NCBI GenBank assembly: GCA_001314865.1
Contig: LJZR01000009.1
Coordinates: 62,001-126,000 of the forward strand
DNA length: 64,000 nucleotides
Source: Phormidesmis priestleyi Ana
GTDB taxonomy: Bacteria > Cyanobacteriota > Cyanobacteriia > Phormidesmidales > Phormidesmidaceae
Direction: 5' to 3'
Made by a program: the position numbers and the translations under genes. This document shows positions 6,640 through 15,320 of the stretch, piece by piece. The stretch's first letter is position 1; each line of letters opens with the position of its first letter. Below the pieces are notes generated by a model, which was not told the DNA's origin, did no database searches, and saw nothing but the letters and a program-made list of their open reading frames with translations.

Positions 6640-8730
6640 ATGGAAGCGCCCTTTGAAATTACGCTGCAAATTGTCATTACCGTCCTAGCAGGAATTTTTG
6701 CTCAGGTCCTTGCAGCCTATATGAAGTTGCCCAGCATCATACTGCTGTTGGTCTTTGGCATCGCGCTAGGGTCAGATGGACTAGGCTGGCTCTCTCCACA
6801 ATCTTTAGGCGTTGGGCTAGAAGTCATTGTGTCCTTGTGCGTGGCCCTGATTTTATTTGAAGGGGGGCTGAGCCTAGAGCTAAAGGAAATGGGCAAGGTT
6901 TCGGGCAGTCTGCGTAACCTCATCACCATCGGGACTTTTATTACATTGGTGGGTGGTGGCTTTGCCGCCCATTGGCTAGGTGAGTTTCCCTGGTCGATTG
7001 CATTTTTGTACGCTTCACTCGTTGTGGTCACCGGGCCAACTGTGGTTACACCGCTGCTTAAGCAAGTTGGCGTAGAGCGCAAAATTGCCACCTTATTAGA
7101 AGGTGAAGGCGTTTTGATCGATCCAGTGGGCGCAATTCTGGCCGTGGTGGTGCTCGATATTATTCTCAATGGCGATACGGCCCCGGCCTTTGTGCTGAGC
7201 GGCCTCCTGGCGCGGCTGGGCATTGGGGCGATCATCGGCGGCGGTGGCGGTTTACTCATGGCGCTTTTCCTCAAAAAAGCTGATTTTTTATCAGAAGAAC
7301 TGCGCAACTTAGTCGTATTGGCGGGTGTATGGGGCTTATATGGATTAGCTCAGAGCGTTCGGGGTGAGTCAGGACTCATGGCTGCTGTCGCCGCAGGCAT
7401 TGTGGTGCGAGCGATTTCTATTCCTGAGGAAAGGCTGCTGCGCCGATTTAAGGGACAGCTGACAATTTTCTCGGTATCGGTGCTTTTTATCCTGCTTGCG
7501 GCGGATTTATCCATTGCCAGTGTGTTTGAGCTAGGCCCTGGATCGGTGCTGACCGTACTGGTGCTCATGCTGGTGGTACGTCCGCTCAATATTTTGGTGT
7601 GTACCTGGAATAGCGATCTCAACTGGCGTCAAAAAGCCTTTATGAGTTGGATATCGCCCCGTGGAATTGTCTCGGCGTCAGTGGCTTCTCTGTTTGCTAT
7701 TTTGCTCACTGAGCGAGGAATCAACGGTGGTGACTCGATTAAAGCCCTAGTGTTTTTAACAATTATTATGACCGTGTTTGCGCAAGGTCTGACGGCTCGG
7801 AGCTTGGCGCAGGTACTGGGGGTGACCTCTAGTAGTGCAACGGGTGTGGTGATTGTGGGCTGCAACGGGTTGGGGCTCACGATTGGTAGATTGTTTAAAG
7901 ATCGTGGTGAGTCGGTGGTGATTATTGACACCGACGAGGCAGCTTGTGAAAAGGCGGAAGCTGAGGGTTTTCAAACCTATGTTGGTTCGGCGCTTAATGA
8001 ACAAATTCTGGAAGAAGCCGGGCTCAGTTCCATCGGCACCTTCCTCGCCGTTACGAATAACGGTGAGGTAAATTCGGTCATTGCCGAACGGGCTCAGGAA
8101 GAATTTCAGCCACCGCGCGTATTTGCTGTCTTGCCGCGCGCTGAGTCTGTAGATGATGCTTCCGCGATGGGTTCTTTGAGTCGAGGCGATTTGCGGACGC
8201 CTAGACTGCCCGTAAAACAGTGGAATACCTTTATTGCAGATGATGCGGTTGAGCGAGGGGTGTATGAGTTCACCACAGATACGATTAAGGCTCAGCGCGA
8301 GCAGGTAAACAAGCTCATCCGTGAGGGCGATATGGTGCCACTTGTGACGGAGCAAGATGAAAAGCTAGAGGTGGCGCTTGCAGAGGCTGAGTGGCAGGCT
8401 AACAGTAAGCTGATTTATCTACTACATGACCCAACGCCACAGCTAATTAAGCGACTTTCGGGGGCTCGGAAGCCCTCTCGTCAGCTGACTAAGCCAGTGG
8501 TAGAGGCTAATGCAGATCAGACGAACGAAAAGCCAGATCCGTCTAAGCCAGATCCGTCTAAATCAGATCCGTCTAAATCAGCCCAGTCCAAGCCACTTCA
8601 ACCTAAGTCGGGCAAGCCCAAATTAGACACAAATTCTGCATCTAGCACCACACCTAGCACTACACCTAGCACCACACCTAGCACCACACCTAGCACCACA
8701 CCTAGCACTACACCTAGCACCACACACTGA
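6640..8730 (+). CDS. Cation/proton antiporter (CPA1-like) with TrkA-N domain
   Basis: 696 residues from ATG 6640; the frame is open from a TTG at 6610, but MEAPFEITLQIVI is the natural start. About twelve membrane helices fill the first 390 residues, with the antiporter signature EGEGVLIDPVGAILAVVVLD holding the ion-binding Asp region and SWISPRGIVSASVASLFAI near the end of the pore. Residues about 400-520 are a TrkA-N-like Rossmann domain (VVIVGCNGLGLTIGRLF, VVIIDTDEAACEKA), so NAD(H) or a nucleotide probably gates transport. The last 70 residues are simple sequence: DPSK repeats, then STTP repeats. Expected in the cytoplasmic or thylakoid membrane exchanging Na+ or K+ for H+; the cation is not determined. 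Confidence 0.9.
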   Translation: MEAPFEITLQIVITVLAGIFAQVLAAYMKLPSIILLLVFGIALGSDGLGWLSPQSLGVGLEVIVSLCVALILFEGGLSLELKEMGKVSGSLRNLITIGTFITLVGGGFAAHWLGEFPWSIAFLYASLVVVTGPTVVTPLLKQVGVERKIATLLEGEGVLIDPVGAILAVVVLDIILNGDTAPAFVLSGLLARLGIGAIIGGGGGLLMALFLKKADFLSEELRNLVVLAGVWGLYGLAQSVRGESGLMAAVAAGIVVRAISIPEERLLRRFKGQLTIFSVSVLFILLAADLSIASVFELGPGSVLTVLVLMLVVRPLNILVCTWNSDLNWRQKAFMSWISPRGIVSASVASLFAILLTERGINGGDSIKALVFLTIIMTVFAQGLTARSLAQVLGVTSSSATGVVIVGCNGLGLTIGRLFKDRGESVVIIDTDEAACEKAEAEGFQTYVGSALNEQILEEAGLSSIGTFLAVTNNGEVNSVIAERAQEEFQPPRVFAVLPRAESVDDASAMGSLSRGDLRTPRLPVKQWNTFIADDAVERGVYEFTTDTIKAQREQVNKLIREGDMVPLVTEQDEKLEVALAEAEWQANSKLIYLLHDPTPQLIKRLSGARKPSRQLTKPVVEANADQTNEKPDPSKPDPSKSDPSKSAQSKPLQPKSGKPKLDTNSASSTTPSTTPSTTPSTTPSTTPSTTPSTTH
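8641..8727 (+). repeat. 12-bp tandem repeat coding STTP units
   Basis: About seven copies of CTAGCACCACAC (with A/T variants at one position) end just before the antiporter stop codon and encode the repeated Ser-Thr-Thr-Pro tail. As 12 is a multiple of three, copy number can change without frameshift. Confidence 0.9.
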
Positions 8731-8763
8731 CCATTCTTTTTCAACTTTGAGTCTACGAATATC

Positions 8764-9522
8764 TTGTCTTCCTTCTCTCATTTGCCTGCTGCTACTGCTT
8801 CACCTCTCGGAACGCTCTATGGCATCGGTGTAGGTCCGGGTGATCCGGAACTCATTACGGTGAAGGCACTCAAGCGCTTGCAGGCTGCTCCGGTGGTGGC
8901 TTTTCCTGCTGGCCTAAAGGGAAAGGTCGGCGTAGCTGAGCGCATTGTGACGCCTTGGCTGAGCGCTGAGCAGATAAAGCTGCCGCTGGTGTTTCCCTAT
9001 GTATTAGATGAACAAACGCTGCTAGCTGCATGGCATTGCACGGCTGAGATGGTTTGGCCTTATTTGCAGCGCGGGGATGTGGTGTTTGCCTGCGAGGGCG
9101 ATGTGAGCTTTTATGGGACGTTTACATACCTCGCTCAGTGCTTGCAGCAGCAGCATCCTGAAGCCAAGGTAGTGGCGATCGCAGGAGTTGCCTCTCCGAT
9201 GGCCGCTGCGGCTGCGCTGGGCATTCCGCTTACCTGTCAGGCTGAGCGAATGGCTGTGCTTCCAGCACTCTATTGCGCAGGCCTTGAGCTAGAGGCCGCT
9301 TTGAATTGGGCCGAAGTGGTGGTGCTAATGAAAGTGGGCAGTGTTTACCCTCAGGTCTGGAAAATTTTAGAGCGCCGTCAGCTGCTAGGGCAGTCTTATG
9401 TAATAGAAAATGCAACCCGACCTGAGCAAAAAATCTATACAGATTTGCGGCAGCATCCTGATTTGCAGCTTCCCTATTTTTCTTTGCTGATTGTGCAGTG
9501 TAAGGCTCGCACAATTATCTAG
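8764..9522 (+). CDS. cobI: Precorrin-2 C20-methyltransferase
   Basis: 252 residues. GTLYGIGVGPGDPELITVKALKRL is the SAM-binding opening of tetrapyrrole methyltransferases, and GDVVFACEGDVSFYGTFTYL plus GVASPMAAAAALGIPL identify the CobI/CbiL branch, which adds the C20 methyl in cobalamin synthesis. There is no in-frame ATG before the conserved GIGVGPG segment; TTG 8764 (used here) or TTG 8782 must start translation, and no strong Shine-Dalgarno sequence is visible. It follows the antiporter by 33 bases in the same frame, so it may be co-transcribed. No other cob genes are in the window. Confidence 0.93.
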   Translation: MSSFSHLPAATASPLGTLYGIGVGPGDPELITVKALKRLQAAPVVAFPAGLKGKVGVAERIVTPWLSAEQIKLPLVFPYVLDEQTLLAAWHCTAEMVWPYLQRGDVVFACEGDVSFYGTFTYLAQCLQQQHPEAKVVAIAGVASPMAAAAALGIPLTCQAERMAVLPALYCAGLELEAALNWAEVVVLMKVGSVYPQVWKILERRQLLGQSYVIENATRPEQKIYTDLRQHPDLQLPYFSLLIVQCKARTII

Positions 9523-9727
9523 GTGTAAGATCTGGGCGTGGATCTGGGCGTGATGTTTATTGATCTGATGCGCTAGGTTGAGTCAGCACAGTTTAGCGAT
9601 CGCGACCTAAAATTGGCATATCGCCTTATCCTAACTTTTGCTGAATTAGCATAGGCTTAAGTGGGCATAAGCTTGTTACCTATAGCAACCGACAGCACCC
9701 GACTCTCCCCCTAGCTACCTTTCCGCC

Positions 9728-10915
9728 ATGGCTCTCCCCTCTAAACTGACCTCAGCCGTCCGTCCTTTATTCAAAGTCGCCCGTTTTTTAACGCCTACCG
9801 GCATGGGTGTGCTGCTCTCAATCGGAGCTCATGGGGCGCTTTTAGCGTTTGGGCCTCAAACTAACTTTTCCTTTGCAGCGCTAAGCCAAGCCGCTCAAAA
9901 AACCAAAGCCGAAGAAACAATTGTGCCAATTTTAGAGCTATCCGCCGCCGAGCAAGGCCGTTTGCCTGACTTTGCTCAGCCGCGCCGTCCGCCATCGCTC
10001 ACTGGCTTAAGTAGCTTAGCTCTACCCCCTGGCATTCCCTTCAATCCCAATTCCACCTTCAAAAGAGTCAATCCTTCCTCTCAATCCATGCCTTCTGCCC
10101 TTGGCAGAACCTCTCTAGGCGGCAAACTTGGCCCCCTGAATACGACGATCCCAAGTACCCTTCCGTTAGATCTCTTTCGCAATTCCGGCGTTCGTAGCCT
10201 TCCTACGCCTCAACCCTCCGCTAGTAGCAACGTCCCTCCCTCAACCTATGAGCCCCTGCCCCAACTGCCAAGTAGTGTTGACAGCCCGCCCTCTACTATT
10301 AACGGCAATGATCCCATTTCAGAGGTTGAGCCCACCGATACCTTAACCACTGCACAGGCGTTAGAGGGTTTGCAGGCGGCTGGCTCAAACCCTAACCCCA
10401 ACCGCACCATTGAAAATCCATTTACTACGCCGCCAGACAATGAAGCAGGCCAAACTGTAGAAATAGAAGAGCCTGAGTCTATTTCGATGGCACCCGCCCA
10501 AGGAGATGGATCTCAAATTGTTGAAGATAGTAACGGCTACAACGATGCTCTGACTTCAGAAGAAGCGGTTGAGAAAAGAAGAACAGAATGGTACGAATCT
10601 ACGGCTAAAGACAAAGAAACAGTTGCCCAATCTACCGCAGAGATAGGGATCGATTCTGGTTTTAAAGCTTGTCGCGAAATATCTCCTATAGACGGCATTA
10701 TCGGTGTGCTGGTCAATCCTGACGGCACTCAGGAAAGTGTAACCGTGCTAAGAAGCACAGGGTACGATGTCCTCAACCGCTTAGCGCTGAGTACGCTAGA
10801 GTACGAAGACTTTGGGCAGCCAGAGGTGCCTACCCAGTATGAGGTTGAGGTAAAAGTCAATTACCAGCCCCAAGGCTGTGTAGAACCGATCCCCGAGGCT
10901 GCGCCAGCTGAGTAG
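9728..10915 (+). CDS. TonB-like protein, Pro-rich, with C-terminal TonB-type domain
   Basis: 395 residues. A single hydrophobic helix at about residues 22-45 (GMGVLLSIGAHGALLAFG) with a His matches TonB-type membrane anchors. Residues 60-290 are Pro/Ser/Asn-rich and probably span the periplasm. The C-terminal 90 residues (GIIGVLVNPDGTQESVTVLRS..., NRLALSTLEYEDF) have the pattern of the TonB C-terminal domain that contacts outer-membrane receptors. No exbB/exbD or receptor gene is adjacent, so its partners are unknown. Start is the ATG within CCATGG. TonB superfamily is likely; a role in substrate uptake is inference. Confidence 0.72.
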   Translation: MALPSKLTSAVRPLFKVARFLTPTGMGVLLSIGAHGALLAFGPQTNFSFAALSQAAQKTKAEETIVPILELSAAEQGRLPDFAQPRRPPSLTGLSSLALPPGIPFNPNSTFKRVNPSSQSMPSALGRTSLGGKLGPLNTTIPSTLPLDLFRNSGVRSLPTPQPSASSNVPPSTYEPLPQLPSSVDSPPSTINGNDPISEVEPTDTLTTAQALEGLQAAGSNPNPNRTIENPFTTPPDNEAGQTVEIEEPESISMAPAQGDGSQIVEDSNGYNDALTSEEAVEKRRTEWYESTAKDKETVAQSTAEIGIDSGFKACREISPIDGIIGVLVNPDGTQESVTVLRSTGYDVLNRLALSTLEYEDFGQPEVPTQYEVEVKVNYQPQGCVEPIPEAAPAE

Positions 10916-11050
10916 GGTTCAAAGGATTGCTTTGGATTTTAAGTATCGTTACTTTTCGTTTCTGATTGTATCTAAAACTCAGGAATGCGGGGATCGCTGT
11001 ATTAGTGTTAATACATACACGATGCTAAGGCTCAATGGCCTTTTATCCCT

Positions 11051-11158
11051 ATGAAAGTTGTACGTAGCACTGGTTTGGGTCAATCCATCGGCCTAGGGTT
11101 AATGCTGGTGGCGGGTTGTGTGGGATTGATTGTGCTGATGTCTTATTTAGCTGTTTAA
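11051..11158 (+). CDS. Small single-helix membrane peptide (35 residues)
   Basis: An ATG at 11051 opens a 35-residue frame: a short basic start MKVVRSTGLGQS, then a hydrophobic helix IGLGLMLVAGCVGLIVLMSYLAV to the stop. The pattern resembles the small one-helix subunits of photosynthetic complexes, but I do not recognise it as a Psb, Psa or Pet protein. A Shine-Dalgarno sequence is not evident. A good terminator lies about 95 bases after the stop, which supports a separate short transcript. Moderate confidence that it is a real gene. Confidence 0.45.
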   Translation: MKVVRSTGLGQSIGLGLMLVAGCVGLIVLMSYLAV

Positions 11159-11252
11159 TCTTTCGCTATTTAATCTTTCGCTGTTTAATCGTAGATACTA
11201 CTTAAAAGTACGCACGATTTTCTCTCATAAAAGTCGATGGTATGTCGATTAT

Positions 11253-11290
11253 AAAAGCCGCCCGAAAAGCAATTAATCGGACGGCTTTTT
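11253..11290. terminator. Intrinsic terminator after the 35-residue ORF
   Basis: AAAAGCCGCCCG pairs with CGGACGGCTTTT (one mismatch) around a 13-base loop and is followed by a T-run on the plus strand; the A-run also allows use by the converging PHP gene. Confidence 0.75.
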
Positions 11291-11363
11291 ATTGGATTTA
11301 ATTTTATTGGATTTAAGCAGTGGCATTTCCCTGGGTATCCGTTTCCCTTGCGATCGCCGTTTG

Positions 11364-12128
11364 CTATAGCCGTTTGGTTAGCACTGTACCGTGGGTATCT
11401 GTCCCACAGCTGCTGAGGAGTCTATGCTCAGCAGCAAGTGCCTGAACGCGCTCTGTTTTAACTGGGCTTGGTCGCCAAACCTTAGGATTATCGTAGGCAT
11501 AGTAGGTTTCTACTCCGTCAATACCCAAGCGAGCCGCCGCTCTAATAAGGGTGATCTCATCGGTTCGGTAGCGCACGGGGTGGGCCAGTATCGCAATTCC
11601 ACCAGCCGCCTGGATAGCTTGAATAACTCGGTCGGCTTGACGATCTGTGCCCTTGGGCGCAGCCCCTTGCAAGTAGGGGGCCATGCCCTTATCGCTAGGC
11701 TTAAATGCGTAGCCTAAGATATGTACATCGGTATCTGCAAGGCTTGATGTGATCTCAACGCCTGCCCATAGTTTTGGTAGCGATTTTACGCTGCTTCCCT
11801 TTCCTTTTGCTTGGCGTTTGCGACTCCAGCTAGAAGGGTTGTGCCAGCGCCAGTCTTCCATCCACTGCTTCGCTTTACGGTAGCCTTGTATGTTGTGATG
11901 GTCGGTAATGGCCATGCCTTGTAGCCCAATCTCGACGGCTTGAGCCATTAGCTCTGCAGGGGTTAGTTTCCCGTCAGAGCAATTGGTATGCATGTGAAAG
12001 TTGTAGGTTTTCGGGCAGCTTTGCGCGTTTATATTCTGTAATACTTCTCTAAGTAGCAAAGAATCCTGCGTCGCCGTCCGATGGGTCTCTTTTTGCTCAG
12101 AGGCCCGATCAGCAGGATTAGCGGACAT
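11364..12128 (-). CDS. PHP-domain metal-dependent phosphoesterase
   Basis: 254 residues. The PHP metal ligands are all visible: NFHMHTNCSDGKLTPAEL (H-x-H and D), AITDHHNIQGY (DHH), the Glu of GVEI, LAHPVRY and CGTDTHG near the end. Related to the YciV/RNase AM-like branch of PHP phosphoesterases, which act on nucleotide or RNA 5' phosphates. The first 40 residues are an extra hydrophilic leader. The actual substrate cannot be read from sequence. Start ATG 12128 is the only in-frame ATG before the domain. Confidence 0.88.
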   Translation of the reverse strand: MSANPADRASEQKETHRTATQDSLLLREVLQNINAQSCPKTYNFHMHTNCSDGKLTPAELMAQAVEIGLQGMAITDHHNIQGYRKAKQWMEDWRWHNPSSWSRKRQAKGKGSSVKSLPKLWAGVEITSSLADTDVHILGYAFKPSDKGMAPYLQGAAPKGTDRQADRVIQAIQAAGGIAILAHPVRYRTDEITLIRAAARLGIDGVETYYAYDNPKVWRPSPVKTERVQALAAEHRLLSSCGTDTHGTVLTKRL

Positions 12129-12402
12129 GGCTGTATAGCACTTACCTTACGACTAGTCTACTATACCCAACCTGCTGGCACATGGGGGAGATTTGCTCAA
12201 TGTCAATGACCACAAACCTTGACCAACGCGATTTATAGACGGGATCTATGAACCGGTTTGTGAATGACTACTGAATTATTTGTAAGCTGACAAAGCTGAG
12301 ATAGAACCTTGAAATCATTAGCGATCGCTTATGGCGATTACTTATGGTGGCGGATGAGCAGGCGAGAAGTTTGAATAAGCGCAGGCAATAAGCGCAGCCC
12401 AG

Positions 12403-12621
12403 TTAATGAGCGTAATTAAATAGGGTGTCTAAATATATTCGGGATGGGGTGCGATCGCCCTGTTTATGACCATTTTGCAGCAAAAACAGTGACAGTGCGG
12501 CAGCATAAACGCGATCTTGATCCCAACTAGGATGCGTTTCAAGAAACTCCTTAAGAGACTCATGAAGTTCTTCAGGAATTTCTGCCAGGATGCTTACGGT
12601 TAATTGCATTGAGGAACTCAT
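12403..12621 (-). CDS. DUF2811 family small protein
   Basis: 72 residues. VSILAEIPEELHESLKEFLETHPSWDQDRVYAAALSLFLLQNG matches the cyanobacterial DUF2811 family, a short helical protein with a ribbon-helix-helix-like feel (beta strand followed by two helices). Function unknown. ATG 12621 is used; a second ATG four codons later is possible. It diverges from the 0.9 kb gene-free region holding the DnaA-box-like cluster. Confidence 0.83.
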   Translation of the reverse strand: MSSSMQLTVSILAEIPEELHESLKEFLETHPSWDQDRVYAAALSLFLLQNGHKQGDRTPSRIYLDTLFNYAH

Positions 12622-13538
12622 AGGTAGCCCTGCGCTTCCGGCAGGTAGTGACCTATTTTGCGCCCTTGAGGGTAGGGTTTGTCAATGATAAAAAAAACAG
12701 GTGCTGTCCTTTTTTATAGAATTTGAATAACGAAAAATAAAGGATTTCAAGGGTTTTTTGTTACATAACTTCATTTTGTAGAGATCGTTTCTCATGTTTT
12801 GGGTGGCTTCTCAGTGAAATCCCAGGAAATCCGTGAAGCTACTGGTATTGCGTAAAAACCTGTGGAAAACTATATCAAACCTGTGGAAAACTTTTGGGGA
12901 ATCGGTGGATAACCTGTGGAAAGCTTTGATGCAAGATTAAAAAACGAGCAAAATGCTTTTGCTAAGCAAAATGAATTTAATCGCTTTTTTGAGTTGCGTT
13001 TAGTAACGCTTACCGTTAAAGGCGATCTCTGGATCTTATGTTCTTCAATGGGTTGGCTGTATTTTGCGGTGGGTTTGGCGAGTTGATGGCGTGAATGCTC
13101 AATGCATTGGGTGAGCTCTCTGGTTTGATGTGGGTGCAAAAAAAGGCTTGCTTTTGTCTGCTCAGCAGAGATGAAAATTGAGCGAACTGACGATTCACTC
13201 CCTGGGGAAAACTCTTGGGGATCGCCTGATAGAAGTCGGGCTACCGCAGTTGGAATTGTCACTGCTGTGGCTATTGGTGTGAATAGTGATTGCTGTTGGC
13301 TTGCTTTTTAAGTGCTTTTGCCCAAGTGTTGTTACGGTATTTTGCAAAGTCATATGTGCCGGTTGCCGCTAGGTAGCGTTTTTGACAGCGGTTCTTTTAT
13401 GCCGTTGGCTGGTGCTGACTAGGGGCGCTTGGCAAGCGACATGGTTTTAGGGGCGCTGAAAGTTTCAAGGTCGCTTGAAGCTGGGATCGAAACTTGATAC
13501 GCTCATAACCCGTTGCATTGTATTGGGTGAATTTTAGG
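12622..13538. other. 0.9 kb gene-free region with AT-rich tract and DnaA-box-like cluster
   Basis: No credible gene. From 12686 to 12783 the sequence is strongly A/T-rich with homopolymer runs. From 12861 to 12923 four DnaA-box-like 9-mers lie on one strand, and a related module recurs at 13203. The flanking genes diverge from this region. This is the layout expected of a replication origin or another DnaA-bound locus, but neither dnaA nor dnaN is in the window. Confidence 0.5.
12861..12923 (-). promoter_or_regulatory. Cluster of four DnaA-box-like sites
   Basis: TGTGGAAAA at 12861-12869 and 12882-12890 are exact complements of TTTTCCACA, the cyanobacterial DnaA box. GGTGGATAA at 12904-12912 and TGTGGAAAG at 12915-12923 differ by one base from TGTGGATAA and TGTGGAAAA. 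A fifth one-mismatch copy, TGGGGAAAA, is at 13203-13211, followed as here by CT(T/C)TTGGGGA. All share orientation. Binding is inferred only. Confidence 0.6.
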
Positions 13539-14519
13539 ATGCAGTTTTACGCGCTTTGTCGTCGTTCCGTAATTTCTGGGTTGTGTGGCTTTGCATTTCT
13601 TTTTTTAGGGGGCTGTGGAGCTGTTGATTCGGGAGATGGCTCTTCTGAGGGTACAGATGCGGCGGCAGATACGGCGGCAGATGTCTCGACGGCTTCTGTA
13701 GAGCCGCTTTCAATTGGCGCGATCCCTGACCAAGACCCCGAAATGCTACAGCGGTTGTATAGCCGCTTGGTTGATTATTTGAGTGCTGAGCTGGGTGTGC
13801 CGGTTGAGTACGAACCGGTGACTGATTATGCGGCGGCAGTGACTGCGTTTAAGGTGGGAGACTTAGACTTGGTTTGGTTTGGCGGGCTTACGGGTGTGCA
13901 GGCTCGATTGCAGGTGCCGGGAGCACAGGCCATTGTTCAACGAGACATTGACGAAAGTTTTCACAGTATTTTCATTGCCAATACGGCTAGTGGCCTTGAG
14001 CCGATCGACGATATCTCTGGGCTCAAAAGCCTGATGGGTAAGACTTTTACCTTTGGTTCAGAGTCTTCAACCTCGGGGCGACTGATGCCTCAGTTCTTTT
14101 TAAAAGAAGCGGGTGTCGCGCTGACAGATTTTAAGGGTGAACCGGGTTTTTCGGCCTCGCACGATGCGACTTTAAAGCTGGTTGAGGCAGGTAGCTTTGA
14201 TGCGGGCGTGGTGAATGAGCAGGTGTGGCTAGATCGGGTTGCCGCAGGTGAGGTAGATGAGGGTAAGGTGCTGGCTATTTGGCAAACGCCCCCCTACTAC
14301 AATTATTACTGGCTAGTGAATGCCGATAAGCTGAATGCAGAATACGGCGAGGGGTTTACCGATAAAGTTCAGACTGCCTTGCTAAATTTGAATGCGAGCG
14401 ATCCTCAACAGGCGGAGATTTTGGAGCTGTTTGGGGCTGAGAAGTTTATTGAAACTGAGAACGACAACTACGCTGAGATAGAGGCGATAGGTCGTGAGAT
14501 TGGCAAGATTAATGAGTGA
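13539..14519 (+). CDS. phnD: Phosphate/phosphonate-type ABC transporter substrate-binding lipoprotein
   Basis: 326 residues from ATG 13539 (a TTG at 13518 is the alternative). The N terminus is a lipoprotein signal ending in the lipobox LGGC, then a Ser/Asp/Ala-rich linker. The body matches the PhnD family: SIGAIPDQDPEMLQRLYSRLVDYLSAELG near the start, DLVWFGGLTGVQAR, FTFGSESSTSGRLMPQFF and ASHDATLKLVEAGSFDAGVVNEQVW. It would sit on the periplasmic side and deliver an oxyanion such as phosphonate or phosphite to PhnE. First gene of a phnD-phnC-phnE set. No C-P lyase or phosphite dehydrogenase follows, so the ligand is open. Confidence 0.9.
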   Translation: MQFYALCRRSVISGLCGFAFLFLGGCGAVDSGDGSSEGTDAAADTAADVSTASVEPLSIGAIPDQDPEMLQRLYSRLVDYLSAELGVPVEYEPVTDYAAAVTAFKVGDLDLVWFGGLTGVQARLQVPGAQAIVQRDIDESFHSIFIANTASGLEPIDDISGLKSLMGKTFTFGSESSTSGRLMPQFFLKEAGVALTDFKGEPGFSASHDATLKLVEAGSFDAGVVNEQVWLDRVAAGEVDEGKVLAIWQTPPYYNYYWLVNADKLNAEYGEGFTDKVQTALLNLNASDPQQAEILELFGAEKFIETENDNYAEIEAIGREIGKINE

Positions 14520-14524
14520 AATGA

Positions 14525-15289
14525 GTGGCGACTTCTCCGGTGCTGAGGCTCGACTCGGTGAGCTGTTGGTTTGGGTCTGTGGCGGCGCTGTCGTCGGTGA
14601 ATTTGGCCATTGCTGCGGGTGAGCGGGTTGCCTTGGTTGGCCCTAGTGGTGCCGGTAAGAGCACGTTGCTAAGCTTACTGAATGGGTCGTTGATGCCGAC
14701 TGAGGGAGAGGTTTGGGTGTTGGCGCGATCGCTCAACAAGTTATCGGGCCAATCGCGCCGAAAATTGCAGCGGCAAATTGGCACAGTATATCAACAGCAC
14801 AACCTGGTGGCAAATCTGAGTGTGATTCACAATGTGAATGCAGGGCATTTGGGCCGCTGGCCGCTGTGGAAAGCAGTGGTGTCTTTAATTTGGCCGCAAC
14901 AGGTGCTAGTGGCACAGCAGGCGCTAACTCAGCTGGGGTTAGGTGACAAGCTGTATGCGCGAACGGAACGGCTTTCGGGCGGGCAGCAGCAGCGAGTAGC
15001 TTTGGCGCGGGTAATGGTGCAAAATCCGGCGATTGTGCTGGCTGATGAGCCGGTGGCCAGTGTGGACCCGGCGCGATCGCACAATGTGATGCAGCTACTG
15101 TGCGATTCTGTGCGCCAGCTAGGTCAAGATCGCACGCTGGTGGTGAGCTTGCACGATGTGGCGCTAGCGAAGGCTTATTGCGATCGCATCATTGGTTTAC
15201 GTCAAGGGCAAATCCAGTTCGATTTGCCCAGCGCAGCGGTAGGCGAGCAGCAGCTGACCCGTCTTTACGCGCTTGAAGACGCCGCTTGA
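14525..15289 (+). CDS. phnC: Phosphonate-type ABC transporter ATP-binding protein
   Basis: 254 residues. Walker A GPSGAGKST, Q-loop in TVYQQHN, signature LSGGQQQRVALARV, Walker B IVLADEP and the switch His in SLHD are present. The long loop between Q-loop and signature with ALTQLGLGDKLYARTERLSGGQ is of the PhnC type. It starts at GTG 14525, five bases after phnD stops; an in-frame stop lies directly upstream, so no longer start exists. Translational coupling with phnD is likely. Confidence 0.92.
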   Translation: MATSPVLRLDSVSCWFGSVAALSSVNLAIAAGERVALVGPSGAGKSTLLSLLNGSLMPTEGEVWVLARSLNKLSGQSRRKLQRQIGTVYQQHNLVANLSVIHNVNAGHLGRWPLWKAVVSLIWPQQVLVAQQALTQLGLGDKLYARTERLSGGQQQRVALARVMVQNPAIVLADEPVASVDPARSHNVMQLLCDSVRQLGQDRTLVVSLHDVALAKAYCDRIIGLRQGQIQFDLPSAAVGEQQLTRLYALEDAA

Positions 15290-15320
15290 AGACGAATGTG
15301 AAGGACTAATGTGAGGGCTC

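Noticed and set aside
12870-13262. Minus-strand 130-codon frame in the gene-free region
   Set aside because: Sequence composition is not protein-like, no ribosome site, and its end is read through the DnaA-box-like repeats.
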